A model generated the notes under the pieces. That model saw only the letters and a list, made by a program, of their open reading frames with translations, was not told the DNA's origin and ran no database searches. From assembly GCF_000156395.1 (NCBI RefSeq), contig NZ_GG703817.1, forward strand, positions 257,409 through 321,408: 64,000 nucleotides of DNA, written 5' to 3'. Shown here one piece after another: positions 8,866 to 18,883 of the stretch (position 1 is the stretch's first letter; the number at the start of each line of letters is the position of its first letter). A program made the translations under genes and the position numbers. The DNA is from Providencia rustigianii DSM 4541. GTDB taxonomy: Bacteria; Pseudomonadota; Gammaproteobacteria; Enterobacterales; Enterobacteriaceae.

Positions 8866-9930
8866 ATGCCTCGCCCAATTCGTGCGGTTATTCATTTACA
8901 AAGTTTAGAACATAATCTATCCGTGATTCGACAGAATATTGGGGCAGCAAAGATTTGGTCAGTACTTAAAGCAGATGCTTATGGGCATGGCATTCATCGG
9001 GTTTGGCGTGGGCTGAAAAATACGGATGGATTTGCTGTTCTCGATTTACATGAAGCTATTTTATTACGTGAAGAAGGGTGGGAAGGTCCTATATTGTTGC
9101 TGGAAGGTTTTTTCCAACAGGAAGATTTGCAGGTTATTGACCAGTATCAGCTGACAACGAGCGTTCATAGTCACTGGCAATTAACTGCGATTGAGCAAGC
9201 GACTCTCCATCAGCCATTATCCGTTTATATTAAGCTAAATAGTGGGATGAATCGTTTAGGATTTACTACGGAAGAATATGTGAGCGTTGTATCCAAATTA
9301 CAAAGTATGGCGAATGTCAAAAATGTGACGTTAATGAGCCACTTTGCTAACTCAGATATACCTTCTGGAATAGATCAACCATTGCAGAAAATTATGCAAT
9401 TTGATGGCTTGCATTTGAATACGTGTATCGCTAACTCAGGTGCTGTTTTATGGCACAAAAATACGCATTATGATTGGGTCAGAGCTGGAATAGTGCTGTA
9501 TGGTGCTTCACCTAGCGGTAAATGGTCGGATATTGAAAAGTATAATTTGCAAGCTGCAATGTCTTTGCAATCAGAAATTATTGCTATTCATGAAATTCAA
9601 GCTGGTGAGTCAATAGGCTACGGTAGTAAGTTTACTACGACTAAACCGATGCATATCGCAACAGTAGCCTGTGGTTATGCGGATGGTTATCCACGACATG
9701 CCCCATCAGGTACACCCGTATGGTGCAATGGAATGCGTTGTTCATTATTAGGGGCTGTTTCTATGGATATGTTAACCATTGATATCAGTGATTGCCCGGA
9801 TGCTAAATTAGGCTCTCTCGTTGAATTATGGGGACAAAATATCCCTGTAGATGACGTAGCTGAAGCAGCAGGTACAATCGGTTACGAATTATTATGCGCT
9901 CTTGCAAGGCGCGTCCCCATTGATTTTTAA
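8866..9930 (+). CDS. dadX: Catabolic alanine racemase
   Basis: A 354-residue PLP enzyme (E. coli DadX 356). Lys35 in WSVLKADAYGHG is the PLP-binding lysine, and the C-terminal domain carries the catalytic tyrosine region ESIGYGSKF and the conserved ACGYADGYPR and GAVSMDMLTID motifs. It interconverts L- and D-alanine; together with DadA it turns L-alanine into pyruvate. Its position directly behind dadA, with a GGAAGAGCG ribosome binding site, supports dadX rather than the biosynthetic alr gene. Confidence 0.95.
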   Translation: MPRPIRAVIHLQSLEHNLSVIRQNIGAAKIWSVLKADAYGHGIHRVWRGLKNTDGFAVLDLHEAILLREEGWEGPILLLEGFFQQEDLQVIDQYQLTTSVHSHWQLTAIEQATLHQPLSVYIKLNSGMNRLGFTTEEYVSVVSKLQSMANVKNVTLMSHFANSDIPSGIDQPLQKIMQFDGLHLNTCIANSGAVLWHKNTHYDWVRAGIVLYGASPSGKWSDIEKYNLQAAMSLQSEIIAIHEIQAGESIGYGSKFTTTKPMHIATVACGYADGYPRHAPSGTPVWCNGMRCSLLGAVSMDMLTIDISDCPDAKLGSLVELWGQNIPVDDVAEAAGTIGYELLCALARRVPIDF

Positions 9931-10099
9931 TCATAATTTATTATATAGATGGGTTATTAATTTGTAATCATTAATGAGAAAGATAGACAATTCACTGAAT
10001 TTAGCTTTAAATGTGATGTATACAGCGAATTTGCGGTAAGCTTTCCGCGTAACACATAATTTTTGTCAAACCATCTAAAATTTTTAGGCTTAATTTAAT

Positions 10100-10852
10100 A
10101 TGTCCAAAACAATTAAAGTAACCACACTTGCTCTTGTTCTGAGTGCAATGTCTAGTGCTGCTATGGCAGGAACTTGGTCTGTTGGTGCATCTGTATTAGC
10201 ACAAGCAACGCCGTATAAAGGAATTAAGTCCAGCGATTATTTAACGCCAGTTCCGATGGTTAACTATGAAAGTGAGGATTTTTACTTTCGTACCTTAGCG
10301 GTTGGATACTATTTATGGAACGACAAAGTCGATCAAATTTCTATCGATGCTTATTATTACCCTCAATTCTTCAAACCAAAAGAAAATGATAACGAATCCA
10401 TGCGTAAACTGGATCGCCGTCGTGATACGGTGATGGGTGGATTTACCTATAAGCACAATGCGGACTGGGGTACATTAAGATTTATTGGTTCTGGTGATAT
10501 GCTTGGCGTCAGTAAAGGTTTACGTGGTGAAGCCGCTTATTTATATTCATTCAAAAGCAATGGTTGGGCATTAACCCCAGGTATTGGTATTAAATGGGAT
10601 AGCGAAAAGCAAAACCGTTATGAATACGGAGTTAGTTCTAAAGAATCGAGAAATAGCGGTTTAGCACGCTATCAGCCGGGCTCTAGTTGGACTCCATATG
10701 TTGAGTTATCAGGTAACTACCGTTTTGCTGATAATTGGACATTATTTGCGATGGGGCGTGTTGATAAATTATCAAACGAAGTGAAAGATAGCCCAATGGT
10801 TAACAAATCATATTCTGCAATTTTGTGGAGTGGTGTGACTTACACTTTCTAA
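10100..10852 (+). CDS. mipA: MltA-interacting protein MipA (OmpV family)
   Basis: A 250-residue outer-membrane protein with a signal peptide ending in AMAG (cleavage about residue 23). It aligns with E. coli MipA (248) along its length: GYYLWND, GGFTYKHN, PGIGIKWDSE...YEYGVSSKESRNSGL, and DSPMVNKSY near the end, closing with an aromatic C-terminal residue (YTF) as expected for a beta-barrel. MipA is thought to scaffold the lytic transglycosylase MltA with the PBP1B murein synthase. It stands close to yeaD-gapA, as in E. coli, and ends in its own terminator. Confidence 0.93.
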   Translation: MSKTIKVTTLALVLSAMSSAAMAGTWSVGASVLAQATPYKGIKSSDYLTPVPMVNYESEDFYFRTLAVGYYLWNDKVDQISIDAYYYPQFFKPKENDNESMRKLDRRRDTVMGGFTYKHNADWGTLRFIGSGDMLGVSKGLRGEAAYLYSFKSNGWALTPGIGIKWDSEKQNRYEYGVSSKESRNSGLARYQPGSSWTPYVELSGNYRFADNWTLFAMGRVDKLSNEVKDSPMVNKSYSAILWSGVTYTF

Positions 10853-10879
10853 GTTACGTTTAACAACGTTTCTTAAAAT

Positions 10880-10917
10880 AAACCCCAATATGATTTTTCA
10901 TTTTGGGGTTTTGTTTT
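10880..10917 (+). terminator. mipA terminator
   Basis: AAACCCCAA (10880-10888) pairs with TTGGGGTTT (10903-10911), followed by TTGTTTTT. It lies 28 bases after the mipA stop. yeaD ends at 10917 on the other strand, so the A-rich left flank could let it serve that transcript too. Confidence 0.85.
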
Positions 10918-11798
10918 TAGTCTTGGGGTCTATTTTCGCGACAAACCATCACTAAAGATAAACGTGCCGGATTTTGATCTTCTGATTTCATGGGATTGTG
11001 GATGCGGGCAGTTTCTACGCATACCATCTGTTTATAGCCATTATTTGGCATATCTTGCATACTGCAAGAGAGTTCCGCCCATGGATTCCAGCAAACGACA
11101 TCACTATGATGATAATGGTGGAGTTCAATCGTTCTTTCCCAGCCATCATCGCGTAATAAGCTGTATTCCTCAGGTTCAGTATAGATACGGTCTACATGCT
11201 TATTGAATTTTAGTGGCTCTGAAGCATAAATTTCTCTGTCAGCAACTTTATCAATATAGTGCCCACCTAAGCCATACACAGTCGCTTTTTGAATATCACT
11301 AATATTGAAATAACTGTGTAAAGCTGCTGTCGCTTCAAAGTCACCATGGCTTTCTAACTCTAATTCACAAGTTTCCCCGAGCTTCATGCGTAAAATTAAC
11401 GTAAATGCATGAGGCCACAGCTTACGAGTCGACTCGCTATCAGATAGCGTAAAGGTGAGGATCACGCCACAGTCATGTTCATTATGAGCGGTGAACTGCC
11501 AAGGTGAAATTCGAGCAAAGCCATGGCTAGGGCTACTTACAGGACCAAACCATGGCCAGCAAATTGGGATCCCGCCTCGAATTGCAATACCTTCTTGAAA
11601 GGCACTTTCTGGGCTTAGCCAAAGGCACGGTTTTTGACCTGAAGGTTGCCAATCAATTAATTGAGCTCCTTGCAAGCTGACAGCGCCGCGTACTTTCGGA
11701 TGAGAAATAACAATAAGGGGTAATTCCCCAAGTTGGCGTTGGGTAATGTAAGGAGAAAGTTGCTTAATGACAGGTAAAGCAAAAATTTTATCATGCAT
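10917..11798 (-). CDS. yeaD: Glucose-6-phosphate 1-epimerase-like protein YeaD
   Basis: A 293-residue protein of the aldose 1-epimerase-like fold. Typical YeaD stretches are GGIPICWPWFG, SHGFAR, LHSYFNISDI (with the catalytic-type His) and VVCWNPWAELSCSMQDMP near the C-terminus. The family includes yeast Ymr099c, an alpha/beta epimerase for hexose-6-phosphates. It lies just downstream of gapA on the same strand, as in E. coli, although the terminator at 11949-11972 separates them by about 200 bases. The glycolytic neighbour fits a role with sugar phosphates, but the substrate in this organism is inferred. Confidence 0.92.
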   Translation of the reverse strand: MHDKIFALPVIKQLSPYITQRQLGELPLIVISHPKVRGAVSLQGAQLIDWQPSGQKPCLWLSPESAFQEGIAIRGGIPICWPWFGPVSSPSHGFARISPWQFTAHNEHDCGVILTFTLSDSESTRKLWPHAFTLILRMKLGETCELELESHGDFEATAALHSYFNISDIQKATVYGLGGHYIDKVADREIYASEPLKFNKHVDRIYTEPEEYSLLRDDGWERTIELHHYHHSDVVCWNPWAELSCSMQDMPNNGYKQMVCVETARIHNPMKSEDQNPARLSLVMVCRENRPQD

Positions 11799-11948
11799 AG
11801 TCTTGCGCCTGTAGTAATTGGTCTGTAGTCATGGCGATAGCTCAGTGGCTAGAGATAACAATATAACAAACTCACGATACTGCAAGTTGCATACAATTGA
11901 AGCTCTACACGCATCTTGGAGTATGTTGAGTCAGACTTCAATGGATAC

Positions 11949-11972
11949 AAAAGAGCCGCCAAAAGGCGGCTC
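11949..11972 (-). terminator. gapA terminator
   Basis: GAGCCGCC (11953-11960) and GGCGGCTC (11965-11972) form a perfect 8-bp stem with a 4-base loop. On the minus strand a short T-run follows (the A-run at 11949-11952). It is 25 bases after the gapA stop. Confidence 0.9.
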
Positions 11973-11997
11973 AGTCACACTAATAGCTTAACATTTC

Positions 11998-13011
<1,014 letters not shown>

Positions 13012-13036
13012 TTATTCGTGAATTAAGTTGTAGTTA

Positions 13037-13064
13037 AAGTTACCAAAACCTTGCCAGCCGTCAA
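13037..13064 (-). promoter_or_regulatory. gapA promoter (P1-like)
   Basis: Reading the minus strand, TTGACG (13059-13064) and TAACTT (13037-13042) are 16 bases apart. The surrounding text GATTCCGCTTGACG and the AAATAGCTGGTGGAA leader match the E. coli gapA P1 region closely, which supports the call beyond the consensus boxes. The start codon lies 44 bases downstream of the -10. Confidence 0.75.
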
Positions 13065-13082
13065 GCGGAATCGTGTCAATTA

Positions 13083-13096
13083 TTGAAAAAAATCAA
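13083..13096. promoter_or_regulatory. FNR-like palindrome upstream of gapA
   Basis: TTGAAAAAAATCAA matches the FNR consensus TTGAT-N4-ATCAA at 9 of 10 defined positions. It lies about 25 bases upstream of the gapA -35 box, in the otherwise gene-free 12994-13348 region. Because it is mostly A-tract, a chance match is quite possible. Confidence 0.3.
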
Positions 13097-13348
13097 TTCT
13101 GAAACCACTATCTGCATATTTGTCAGACACTTCAGCAGCAAATCTAGTCGCACGTATTATCGGGATTGTTCAGCATAATGAAACCATCCATCAGTGATAT
13201 ATGTGAGGAATGTCACAAATCAAAACGTAAAGTTCTAACCTTAATAGTCTAGAATAGTTTTCCTCAAAGTGTTGTTAAGTTTTTGTTGCTTGAAATTGGC
13301 GTATTATGGCTTTAGTAGGAATCTTGTTCAAAAAAGTATAGGTAATCA

Positions 13349-13762
13349 ATGTCTAGTAAAAATAAACAAACTATTGATTTGTCAAAGCTTAACCAAATCC
13401 AACTGCATGTTACACAGCAGGCCGGTACGGAACCTCCTTTTAGTGGTCAATTATTGCATAACCGTAAAGAGGGTGTGTACGAATGCCTATGTTGTGGTAC
13501 CCCCTTATTTCTCTCTGATACTAAATTTGATGCGGGTTGCGGCTGGCCAAGTTTTTATCAGCCTATTACAGAAAGTTCGATAAAATTTATCGAAGATTTT
13601 TCTCATGGAATGCATCGAATTGAAGTCCGTTGTGAACACTGTAATGCGCATTTAGGGCATGTATTTCCCGATGGCCCACAACCAACCGGTCAGCGTTACT
13701 GTATTAATTCAGCATCGTTAAGCTTTACCGATGATGAAACTGGCGAGAAGACTGATGGATAG
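13349..13762 (+). CDS. msrB: Peptide methionine sulfoxide reductase B
   Basis: A 137-residue protein matching E. coli MsrB (137). The zinc site is formed by Cys46/Cys49 (CLCC) and Cys95/Cys98 (CEHC); the catalytic cysteine is Cys118 in RYCINSASL. Other marks are GTEPPF, GCGWPSF and [15 protein letters not shown]. It reduces methionine-R-sulfoxide in proteins with thioredoxin, protecting against oxidative damage. It is divergent from gapA as in E. coli, with yeaC following in the same direction 126 bases later. An alternative upstream frame at 13269 overlaps it and is not real. Confidence 0.96.
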   Translation: MSSKNKQTIDLSKLNQIQLHVTQQAGTEPPFSGQLLHNRKEGVYECLCCGTPLFLSDTKFDAGCGWPSFYQPITESSIKFIEDFSHGMHRIEVRCEHCNAHLGHVFPDGPQPTGQRYCINSASLSFTDDETGEKTDG

Positions 13763-13888
13763 GGTGCTGAAGTTTGCTGAATAAAAATATACTGTTTATA
13801 AAAACGATTCAGCCAAGGCATTGGTTTATCTATTCAGAATAAAAAGAATGATCATTATTTTGTTTAATTGATTTTGTGAGGCGTTAAC

Positions 13889-14191
13889 GTGAGCGTAGAA
13901 ATGGATGAACAACAAATAGAGCACTTACTGTCTGTCATGACCCCTGAAATTTATCAGCGTTTAGTCACTGCAGTGGAATTAGGTAAATGGCCTGATGGAG
14001 TGGTACTTACTCCGGAACAGAAAGAAAACACATTGCAGATGGTGATGTTATGGCAATCTCGTCATAACCATGATCCAGAGCATATGACCGTCGGTACTGA
14101 TGGTCAAATCACCATGAAGAGCAAGCAAGAATTAAAATCCCTATTCCAGGGAGATAGACTCGCAACACTCAAACCACAAGAAAATGATTAA
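13889..14191 (+). CDS. yeaC: YeaC family protein (DUF1315)
   Basis: A 100-residue protein matching E. coli YeaC, with MTPEIYQRLVTAVELGKWPDG and LTPEQKENTLQMVMLWQ as the conserved core. The function is unknown. The GTG start at 13889 is chosen because GAGG lies 8 bases upstream; an internal ATG at 13901 lacks a ribosome binding site. It follows msrB, as in E. coli, so the two may be cotranscribed. A GC-rich hairpin (14204-14222) separates it from convergent pncA. Confidence 0.88.
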   Translation: MSVEMDEQQIEHLLSVMTPEIYQRLVTAVELGKWPDGVVLTPEQKENTLQMVMLWQSRHNHDPEHMTVGTDGQITMKSKQELKSLFQGDRLATLKPQEND

Positions 14192-14203
14192 GTTCTCCAT
14201 TTT

Positions 14204-14222
14204 CCCCGCTGATTTAGCGGGG
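14204..14222. terminator. Hairpin between yeaC and pncA
   Basis: CCCCGCT (14204-14210) and AGCGGGG (14216-14222) form a 7-bp stem with a GATTT loop between convergent genes. No T-run follows on either strand, so it is at best a weak intrinsic terminator. Confidence 0.45.
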
Positions 14223-14232
14223 ATGAACCATC

Positions 14233-14856
14233 TTATAGTGCATTGATATTGATAAGCTTTGCACCTGCAGTTTGCATTTCAGCTAGTGCATTATCGCTAT
14301 CCTCAGCATCTAAATTGACGCCGCGGCAACCCTCAGCGAGTACATCTACTCGATAGCCAAGTTTTAATGCATCCAACACCGTAAATTTAACGCAATAGTC
14401 CGTTGCAATCCCAAGAATAATTAAATGGTCAATCTGTTGTTGCTGTAGCCAATCATGTAGCTGAGTTTGGCTCACATGGTCATTGTCAAAAAAAGCACTG
14501 TAACTATCGACCTGCGGATTTTCCCCTTTGGTGAATACCGCTTGGATAGCATTGATATTGAGCTCAGCATGAAAATCTGCACCATGGGTACCTTGAACAC
14601 AGTGGACAGGCCACCAGACTTGAGGGTGCCCATTTAGCTGCCCAAGGGTTCCGACGGGCTGACCAGAATTATTGGCAAAGCTTAAATGATCAACTGGATG
14701 CCAATCTTGACTGGCGATCACAACAATATCTTTTTGCTGACAGATATCAATTACTTGGTTGGCAATGTGAATCACATGTTCACTTTGTTTGACAGCCAGT
14801 GCGCCACCAGTACAAAAATCATTCTGTAAATCGACTAATAGTAAGGCGGATTTCAT
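14233..14856 (-). CDS. pncA: Nicotinamidase (pyrazinamidase)
   Basis: A 207-residue isochorismatase-fold hydrolase. The catalytic triad is visible as Asp9 (LLVDLQNDF), Lys110 (VFTKGENP) and Cys155 (ATDYCVKF); the metal ligands lie in SQDWHPVDHLSF. PncA converts nicotinamide to nicotinate and ammonia in NAD salvage, and also activates pyrazinamide. It starts 24 bases after the ansA stop on the same strand, the ansA-pncA arrangement of E. coli, so the two amide hydrolases probably form one operon. Confidence 0.95.
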   Translation of the reverse strand: MKSALLLVDLQNDFCTGGALAVKQSEHVIHIANQVIDICQQKDIVVIASQDWHPVDHLSFANNSGQPVGTLGQLNGHPQVWWPVHCVQGTHGADFHAELNINAIQAVFTKGENPQVDSYSAFFDNDHVSQTQLHDWLQQQQIDHLIILGIATDYCVKFTVLDALKLGYRVDVLAEGCRGVNLDAEDSDNALAEMQTAGAKLININAL

Positions 14857-14880
14857 TATTTCCTCAATTTATTTATCTGG

Positions 14881-15900
14881 CTATTCATCTGTATAGCTCA
14901 GTTCACCACGAAGATTATTTTGCATTAACTCACGAATGTGCTCAGAAGTGTAATTTTGGCTGAGTAAATAATGTAATTTACTTAAAGCGGCTTCAAATGT
15001 CATGTCGTAGCCACTGATAACACCCGCTTCGGCTAAAGCATGACCCGTTGCATAGCCTTCCATATTAACCCGTCCAGAAATACATTGGGTTAGATTGACG
15101 ACAATAATGCCTCGGGAAGTGGCTTCACGGAGGATACGTAATAATTCAGGTTGCTGAGGAGCATTTCCGACGCCATAAGAACGTAGAATTAGCGCCTTAA
15201 CGGGTTGCTGTAAGATATTTCTAACGATCTCAATAGATAAGCCCGGATATAATGTGACCACTCCAATAGGCTGAGGCGTAATTTGATGCGTGATTAACTC
15301 ACCAATACCAATCGGTGCAGGGCATGTGTTGAACGTACGTATATGAATCCCAGCCTCCATGAGTGGAGGGCAATTTGGTGAGGTGAAAGCTTCAAAACCA
15401 TCTGCATGCGCTTTAACGGTACGATTGCCACGGTACAGCTTGTTATTAAAAAATAAGCCAACTTCATTAATCGGGTAATTTGCAGCTAAGTAGAGCGCAT
15501 TCAGCAGATTAGTTTGACCATCGGAACGCAAAGCTTCCAAGGGTATTTGTGACCCTGTCACAATAATAGGTTTCTTCAGATTTTCAAACATGAAAGAGAG
15601 TGCTGACGCAGTAAACGCCATGGTATCGGTACCATGTAAGATCACAAACCCATCATATTGATGGTAATTTTCGCTGATATCATTGGCAATATTTTGCCAA
15701 TCTTCAGGCGTAATATCAGAAGAGTCGATTAAGGGATGGTGCTCACGGATGGTGAATGTCGGCATTTCTGGGCGATGGAATTCTGGCATTTGTGCCAATT
15801 GAGCCTGTAAGTGACCAGAAACGGGGATATAGCCTTGTGGCGAGTGACGCATCCCAATGGTGCCCCCAGTATAGACGACATAAATCGATTTCTTCTGCAT
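14881..15900 (-). CDS. ansA: L-asparaginase I, cytoplasmic
   Basis: A 339-residue protein (E. coli AnsA 338) without a signal peptide, consistent with the cytoplasmic low-affinity enzyme. The two catalytic threonine regions are YTGGTIGM (Thr14) and VILHGTDTMAFTASALSF, and the lysine region is RTVKAHADGFEAF. It hydrolyses asparagine to aspartate and ammonia, and in E. coli is allosterically activated by asparagine. It is upstream of pncA in a likely two-gene operon. Confidence 0.95.
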   Translation of the reverse strand: MQKKSIYVVYTGGTIGMRHSPQGYIPVSGHLQAQLAQMPEFHRPEMPTFTIREHHPLIDSSDITPEDWQNIANDISENYHQYDGFVILHGTDTMAFTASALSFMFENLKKPIIVTGSQIPLEALRSDGQTNLLNALYLAANYPINEVGLFFNNKLYRGNRTVKAHADGFEAFTSPNCPPLMEAGIHIRTFNTCPAPIGIGELITHQITPQPIGVVTLYPGLSIEIVRNILQQPVKALILRSYGVGNAPQQPELLRILREATSRGIIVVNLTQCISGRVNMEGYATGHALAEAGVISGYDMTFEAALSKLHYLLSQNYTSEHIRELMQNNLRGELSYTDE

Positions 15901-16045
15901 TGCTTTACCTAATGATGACAGATGAAGTTCTGTGTATTAATAATTTGGATTATAAGGATTTTGGCCTATTTGAAGGTGATAATCTATGGCTAAAACAATA
16001 TTTTGCAGATTGATGTTGTGGCAAGAGGGATTTACATGAGTGGAA

Positions 16046-16074
16046 TTCCCCTCTAATTCGAGATTAGAGGGGAA
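16046..16074. terminator. Hairpin just after sppA
   Basis: TTCCCCTCTAAT (16046-16057) and ATTAGAGGGGAA (16063-16074) make a perfect 12-bp stem with a 5-base loop, immediately after the sppA stop. No T-run follows on either strand, so it may act as a 3' mRNA stabilising structure or a weak terminator. Confidence 0.5.
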
Positions 16075-16080
16075 CGGTGA

Positions 16081-17934
16081 TCAGTTAATATCGGCGCAGT
16101 TTAGGCAAAATGCGTAACGATTTTGAGGATCATTCATTTTTAAGAAAAATTGTGCTTGCTGGCGAATGTCAGTCGCAACAGCCGGTGGTAAGAAACTTTG
16201 CAGTACATCCGGCATCATCACTTGAACATTATTGGACAATTCAAGAATTAACTGATCCATAAATGAGAGCTCAGGTTGCATCCAGTCCAGTTCAATGGAA
16301 TCAACTTTAGCCAGTTCAGCGGCTTTATTTACGGCATCGTCAAAATCACCAAGTTTATCAACTAAGCCAATGTTTAATGCATCTTGACCCGTCCATACAC
16401 GGCCTTGAGCAATTTTATCAATTTCTGCTGGTGTCTTATTGCGGGACTTAGCAACTAAGCCAATGAATGTTTCATAACCATTTTCGATGGTAATTTGCAT
16501 CATATCAGCGAATTCTGGACTGATCCCTTTGGTGAGAGAAATATCGGCTAAGGGTGATGTTGAAACACCATCCGTATATACACCAATAGATTCTAGTGAA
16601 TTTTCAAAGGTATTAATAACTCCGAAGATGCCGATAGAACCCGTTAACGTGCTTGGACTTGCAATGATGTAGTCTGCAGGTGTCGAGATCCAATAACCAC
16701 CTGATGCCGCCATACCGCCCATGGAAACTACCACAGGCTTACCTGAAGCTTTGGCGGCTGCCAGTTCATTACGGATCAGATCTGAAGCGCTGACGCTTCC
16801 TCCAGGACTATTGACCCGCAATACGATGGCTTTGATATCGTCGTTTAATCGTGCATCACGAATTTGAGCTGCGATGGTTTCTCCCCCAGCAATTCCCGGA
16901 GTTTGAGGGCCATCCATAATTGCCCCTTGAACCACGATGACAGCAATATTTCCTGCAGCATTACTGGTTTCGGCAATTTTACTTGAGTAGTCATAGATGC
17001 TGATGCTGTTAAACGTTTTATCTTCTTTGTTCCATCCAAAATGCTTAGACAAAATATCTTCAGACTGTTCACGTGTATAGATTTTATCCACGAGTTTCTG
17101 CTGTAAAGCATATTGTGCGCTGTCTCCCTTAACGGCACGAAGCTGAGTGATCAACTGTTCTGCACCCGGGAAAATTTGGACGGGCTTAGTTTGGCGGTTA
17201 TCCGCAAGGGCTTTTAAATAATTATCCCAAAGAGTATTTAGCCAAAGAAGGTTGGCTTCACGCGCTTCTGGTGACATATTATCGCGCATCATGGGTTCTA
17301 CGGCTGATTTATAAGTTCCCACGCGGAACACATGGCTACTGACTTTTAACTTTTCTAATAAGGATTTGTAATACAGTGTATTCGTAGAGAAACCATACAC
17401 ACCGACATTACCGTGTGGTGCAATGAAAACATCATCAGCAAAACTAGCAAGATAATATTGTGATTGGCTATAACTATCACCGACGGCATAGACGGGTTTA
17501 CCAGAGGCTTTAAACTGTTCAATTGCTTTTCCAATATAAGCAATTGACGGCTGATCTGCGCCAGCAAGGTTATCTAAGCGCAGTACCATGCCAGTGATGC
17601 GGTCATCATCTGCAGCGGTACGGATCGTATCCACAATATCAAATAGAGAATTCTCCTGCATGAGGTTGTTGGATGTACCAAGTAGCTCACGGCTCATGCG
17701 ACCAAAAGGATCTGGAGAGGAAACCTGATCAACCACAACTCCTTGAAGGTCGACAACAAGAGCACCAAAATAATTTTTTTCTGGTTTATCCTCAGATTGA
17801 AGTAGGGAGTAGGAACCAATAACTACAAATACCAATACAAAGAAAATGACATTAAAAATCAGTTCCCGAATAAAGTTGATCGCTCGCCAGCTAAATTTAA
17901 ATATAGTGGCGAAGATGTCCCAGAGTTGTCGCAT
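16081..17934 (-). CDS. sppA: Signal peptide peptidase SppA (protease IV)
   Basis: The start at 17934 is chosen because ACTGGAGATAAA precedes it and the product then begins MRQLWDIFATIF, matching E. coli SppA; it has 617 residues (E. coli 618). An upstream in-frame ATG would add 18 residues. One N-terminal membrane anchor (about 25-45) precedes two tandem S49 domains. The catalytic dyad is Lys209 (VGTYKSAVEP) in the first repeat and Ser411 (GGMAASGGYW) in the second. SppA cleaves remnant signal peptides in the inner membrane. It ends FCLNCADIN, as in the family. A second S49 protease, sohB, begins at the end of this window. Confidence 0.95.
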   Translation of the reverse strand: MRQLWDIFATIFKFSWRAINFIRELIFNVIFFVLVFVVIGSYSLLQSEDKPEKNYFGALVVDLQGVVVDQVSSPDPFGRMSRELLGTSNNLMQENSLFDIVDTIRTAADDDRITGMVLRLDNLAGADQPSIAYIGKAIEQFKASGKPVYAVGDSYSQSQYYLASFADDVFIAPHGNVGVYGFSTNTLYYKSLLEKLKVSSHVFRVGTYKSAVEPMMRDNMSPEAREANLLWLNTLWDNYLKALADNRQTKPVQIFPGAEQLITQLRAVKGDSAQYALQQKLVDKIYTREQSEDILSKHFGWNKEDKTFNSISIYDYSSKIAETSNAAGNIAVIVVQGAIMDGPQTPGIAGGETIAAQIRDARLNDDIKAIVLRVNSPGGSVSASDLIRNELAAAKASGKPVVVSMGGMAASGGYWISTPADYIIASPSTLTGSIGIFGVINTFENSLESIGVYTDGVSTSPLADISLTKGISPEFADMMQITIENGYETFIGLVAKSRNKTPAEIDKIAQGRVWTGQDALNIGLVDKLGDFDDAVNKAAELAKVDSIELDWMQPELSFMDQLILELSNNVQVMMPDVLQSFLPPAVATDIRQQAQFFLKMNDPQNRYAFCLNCADIN

Positions 17935-18320
17935 TTTATCTCCAGTTGAAGGATATTCATCATAGTTTGCATCATCGGCATGACACACGAATAATTTAGA
18001 ATATCATCTAATTAATTACTGATTAATACTTAAATTAACCAATAGATTCATTCCTATACAATTGTTCACTAATGTAATACAGGATTATTCATAACAAAAC
18101 CGTTATGAGCGAGGTACAATGGGTGAATGATATTTTTCACTCGTTGGAAATGATATAATTCAATGAATTAATCCTACTAATGAGCCATACTCTGTTGATT
18201 AATAAATATGATTAGTACGCTAAGTTCGATTTCATATCATCAACAAAAGTAATCATTTAAATGGATAATAATTCTGTTCTGCTGATTGCTACATCAGCTT
18301 ACTCTTAATCGGAGACCAAT
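17935..18320. other. Divergent intergenic region, sppA and ydjA
   Basis: This 386-base AT-rich region must contain the promoters of sppA (minus) and ydjA (plus). I see no additional gene, RNA or clear operator in it. Confidence 0.5.
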
Positions 18321-18872
18321 ATGGATGCTTTAACGCTTTTGTTGAACCGCCGTTCAGCTTCAAGGCTGACTACCCCAGCACCGCAAGGTGAGCAATTAGA
18401 TAATATTTTAGCGGCAGGGATGCGAGCACCTGACCATGGGGCTCTGAAACCATGGCATTTTATCGTCATGCAGGGTGAAGGAATCAAGCGTTTTAGTCAA
18501 TTACTTGAGAAAGCGGCAATTGAAGGTAAGCTTGGTGAAGAAGTTGAAGAAAAAGCACGTAATGCGCCTTTCCGTGCCCCGCTGATTATCACCGTTATCG
18601 CCAAAGTTACTGACCATCCTAAAGTTCCTCAATGGGAACAAATTGTCGCAGCAAGCTGTACAGTACAAGCTATGCAAATGGCCGCGGTAGCTCAAGGATT
18701 TGGTGGTATCTGGCGTTCAGGCTCTTGGACTGAAGATGCCGTGGTTCGTGAAGGGCTTGGCTGCGAAGAAAATGACCACATTGTTGGCTTCCTTTATCTG
18801 GGAACTCCTGAATTAAAAGCGCCATCTAAAGTTCAGTTACCAGACATGAATGGATTTGTGACGCATTTCTAA
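18321..18872 (+). CDS. ydjA: Nitroreductase family protein YdjA
   Basis: A 183-residue minimal nitroreductase (E. coli YdjA 183). The FMN-binding N-terminal motif [13 protein letters not shown], the central [15 protein letters not shown] and the [17 protein letters not shown] segment are all family-typical. These FMN proteins reduce nitro compounds or quinones in vitro; the natural substrate is unknown. It is the first gene of the ydjA-selD-topB run conserved with E. coli, with selD beginning 11 bases after its stop. Confidence 0.94.
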   Translation: MDALTLLLNRRSASRLTTPAPQGEQLDNILAAGMRAPDHGALKPWHFIVMQGEGIKRFSQLLEKAAIEGKLGEEVEEKARNAPFRAPLIITVIAKVTDHPKVPQWEQIVAASCTVQAMQMAAVAQGFGGIWRSGSWTEDAVVREGLGCEENDHIVGFLYLGTPELKAPSKVQLPDMNGFVTHF

Positions 18873-18883
18873 AGAGATACAAC

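Noticed and set aside
13765-13825. Inverted repeat GCTGAAT...ATTCAGC after msrB
   Set aside because: Seven-base AT-rich arms with a long loop and no T-run; not a convincing terminator.
15756-16013. 85-codon open frame antisense to the ansA 5' end
   Set aside because: Mostly overlaps ansA on the opposite strand with no similarity or ribosome binding site.
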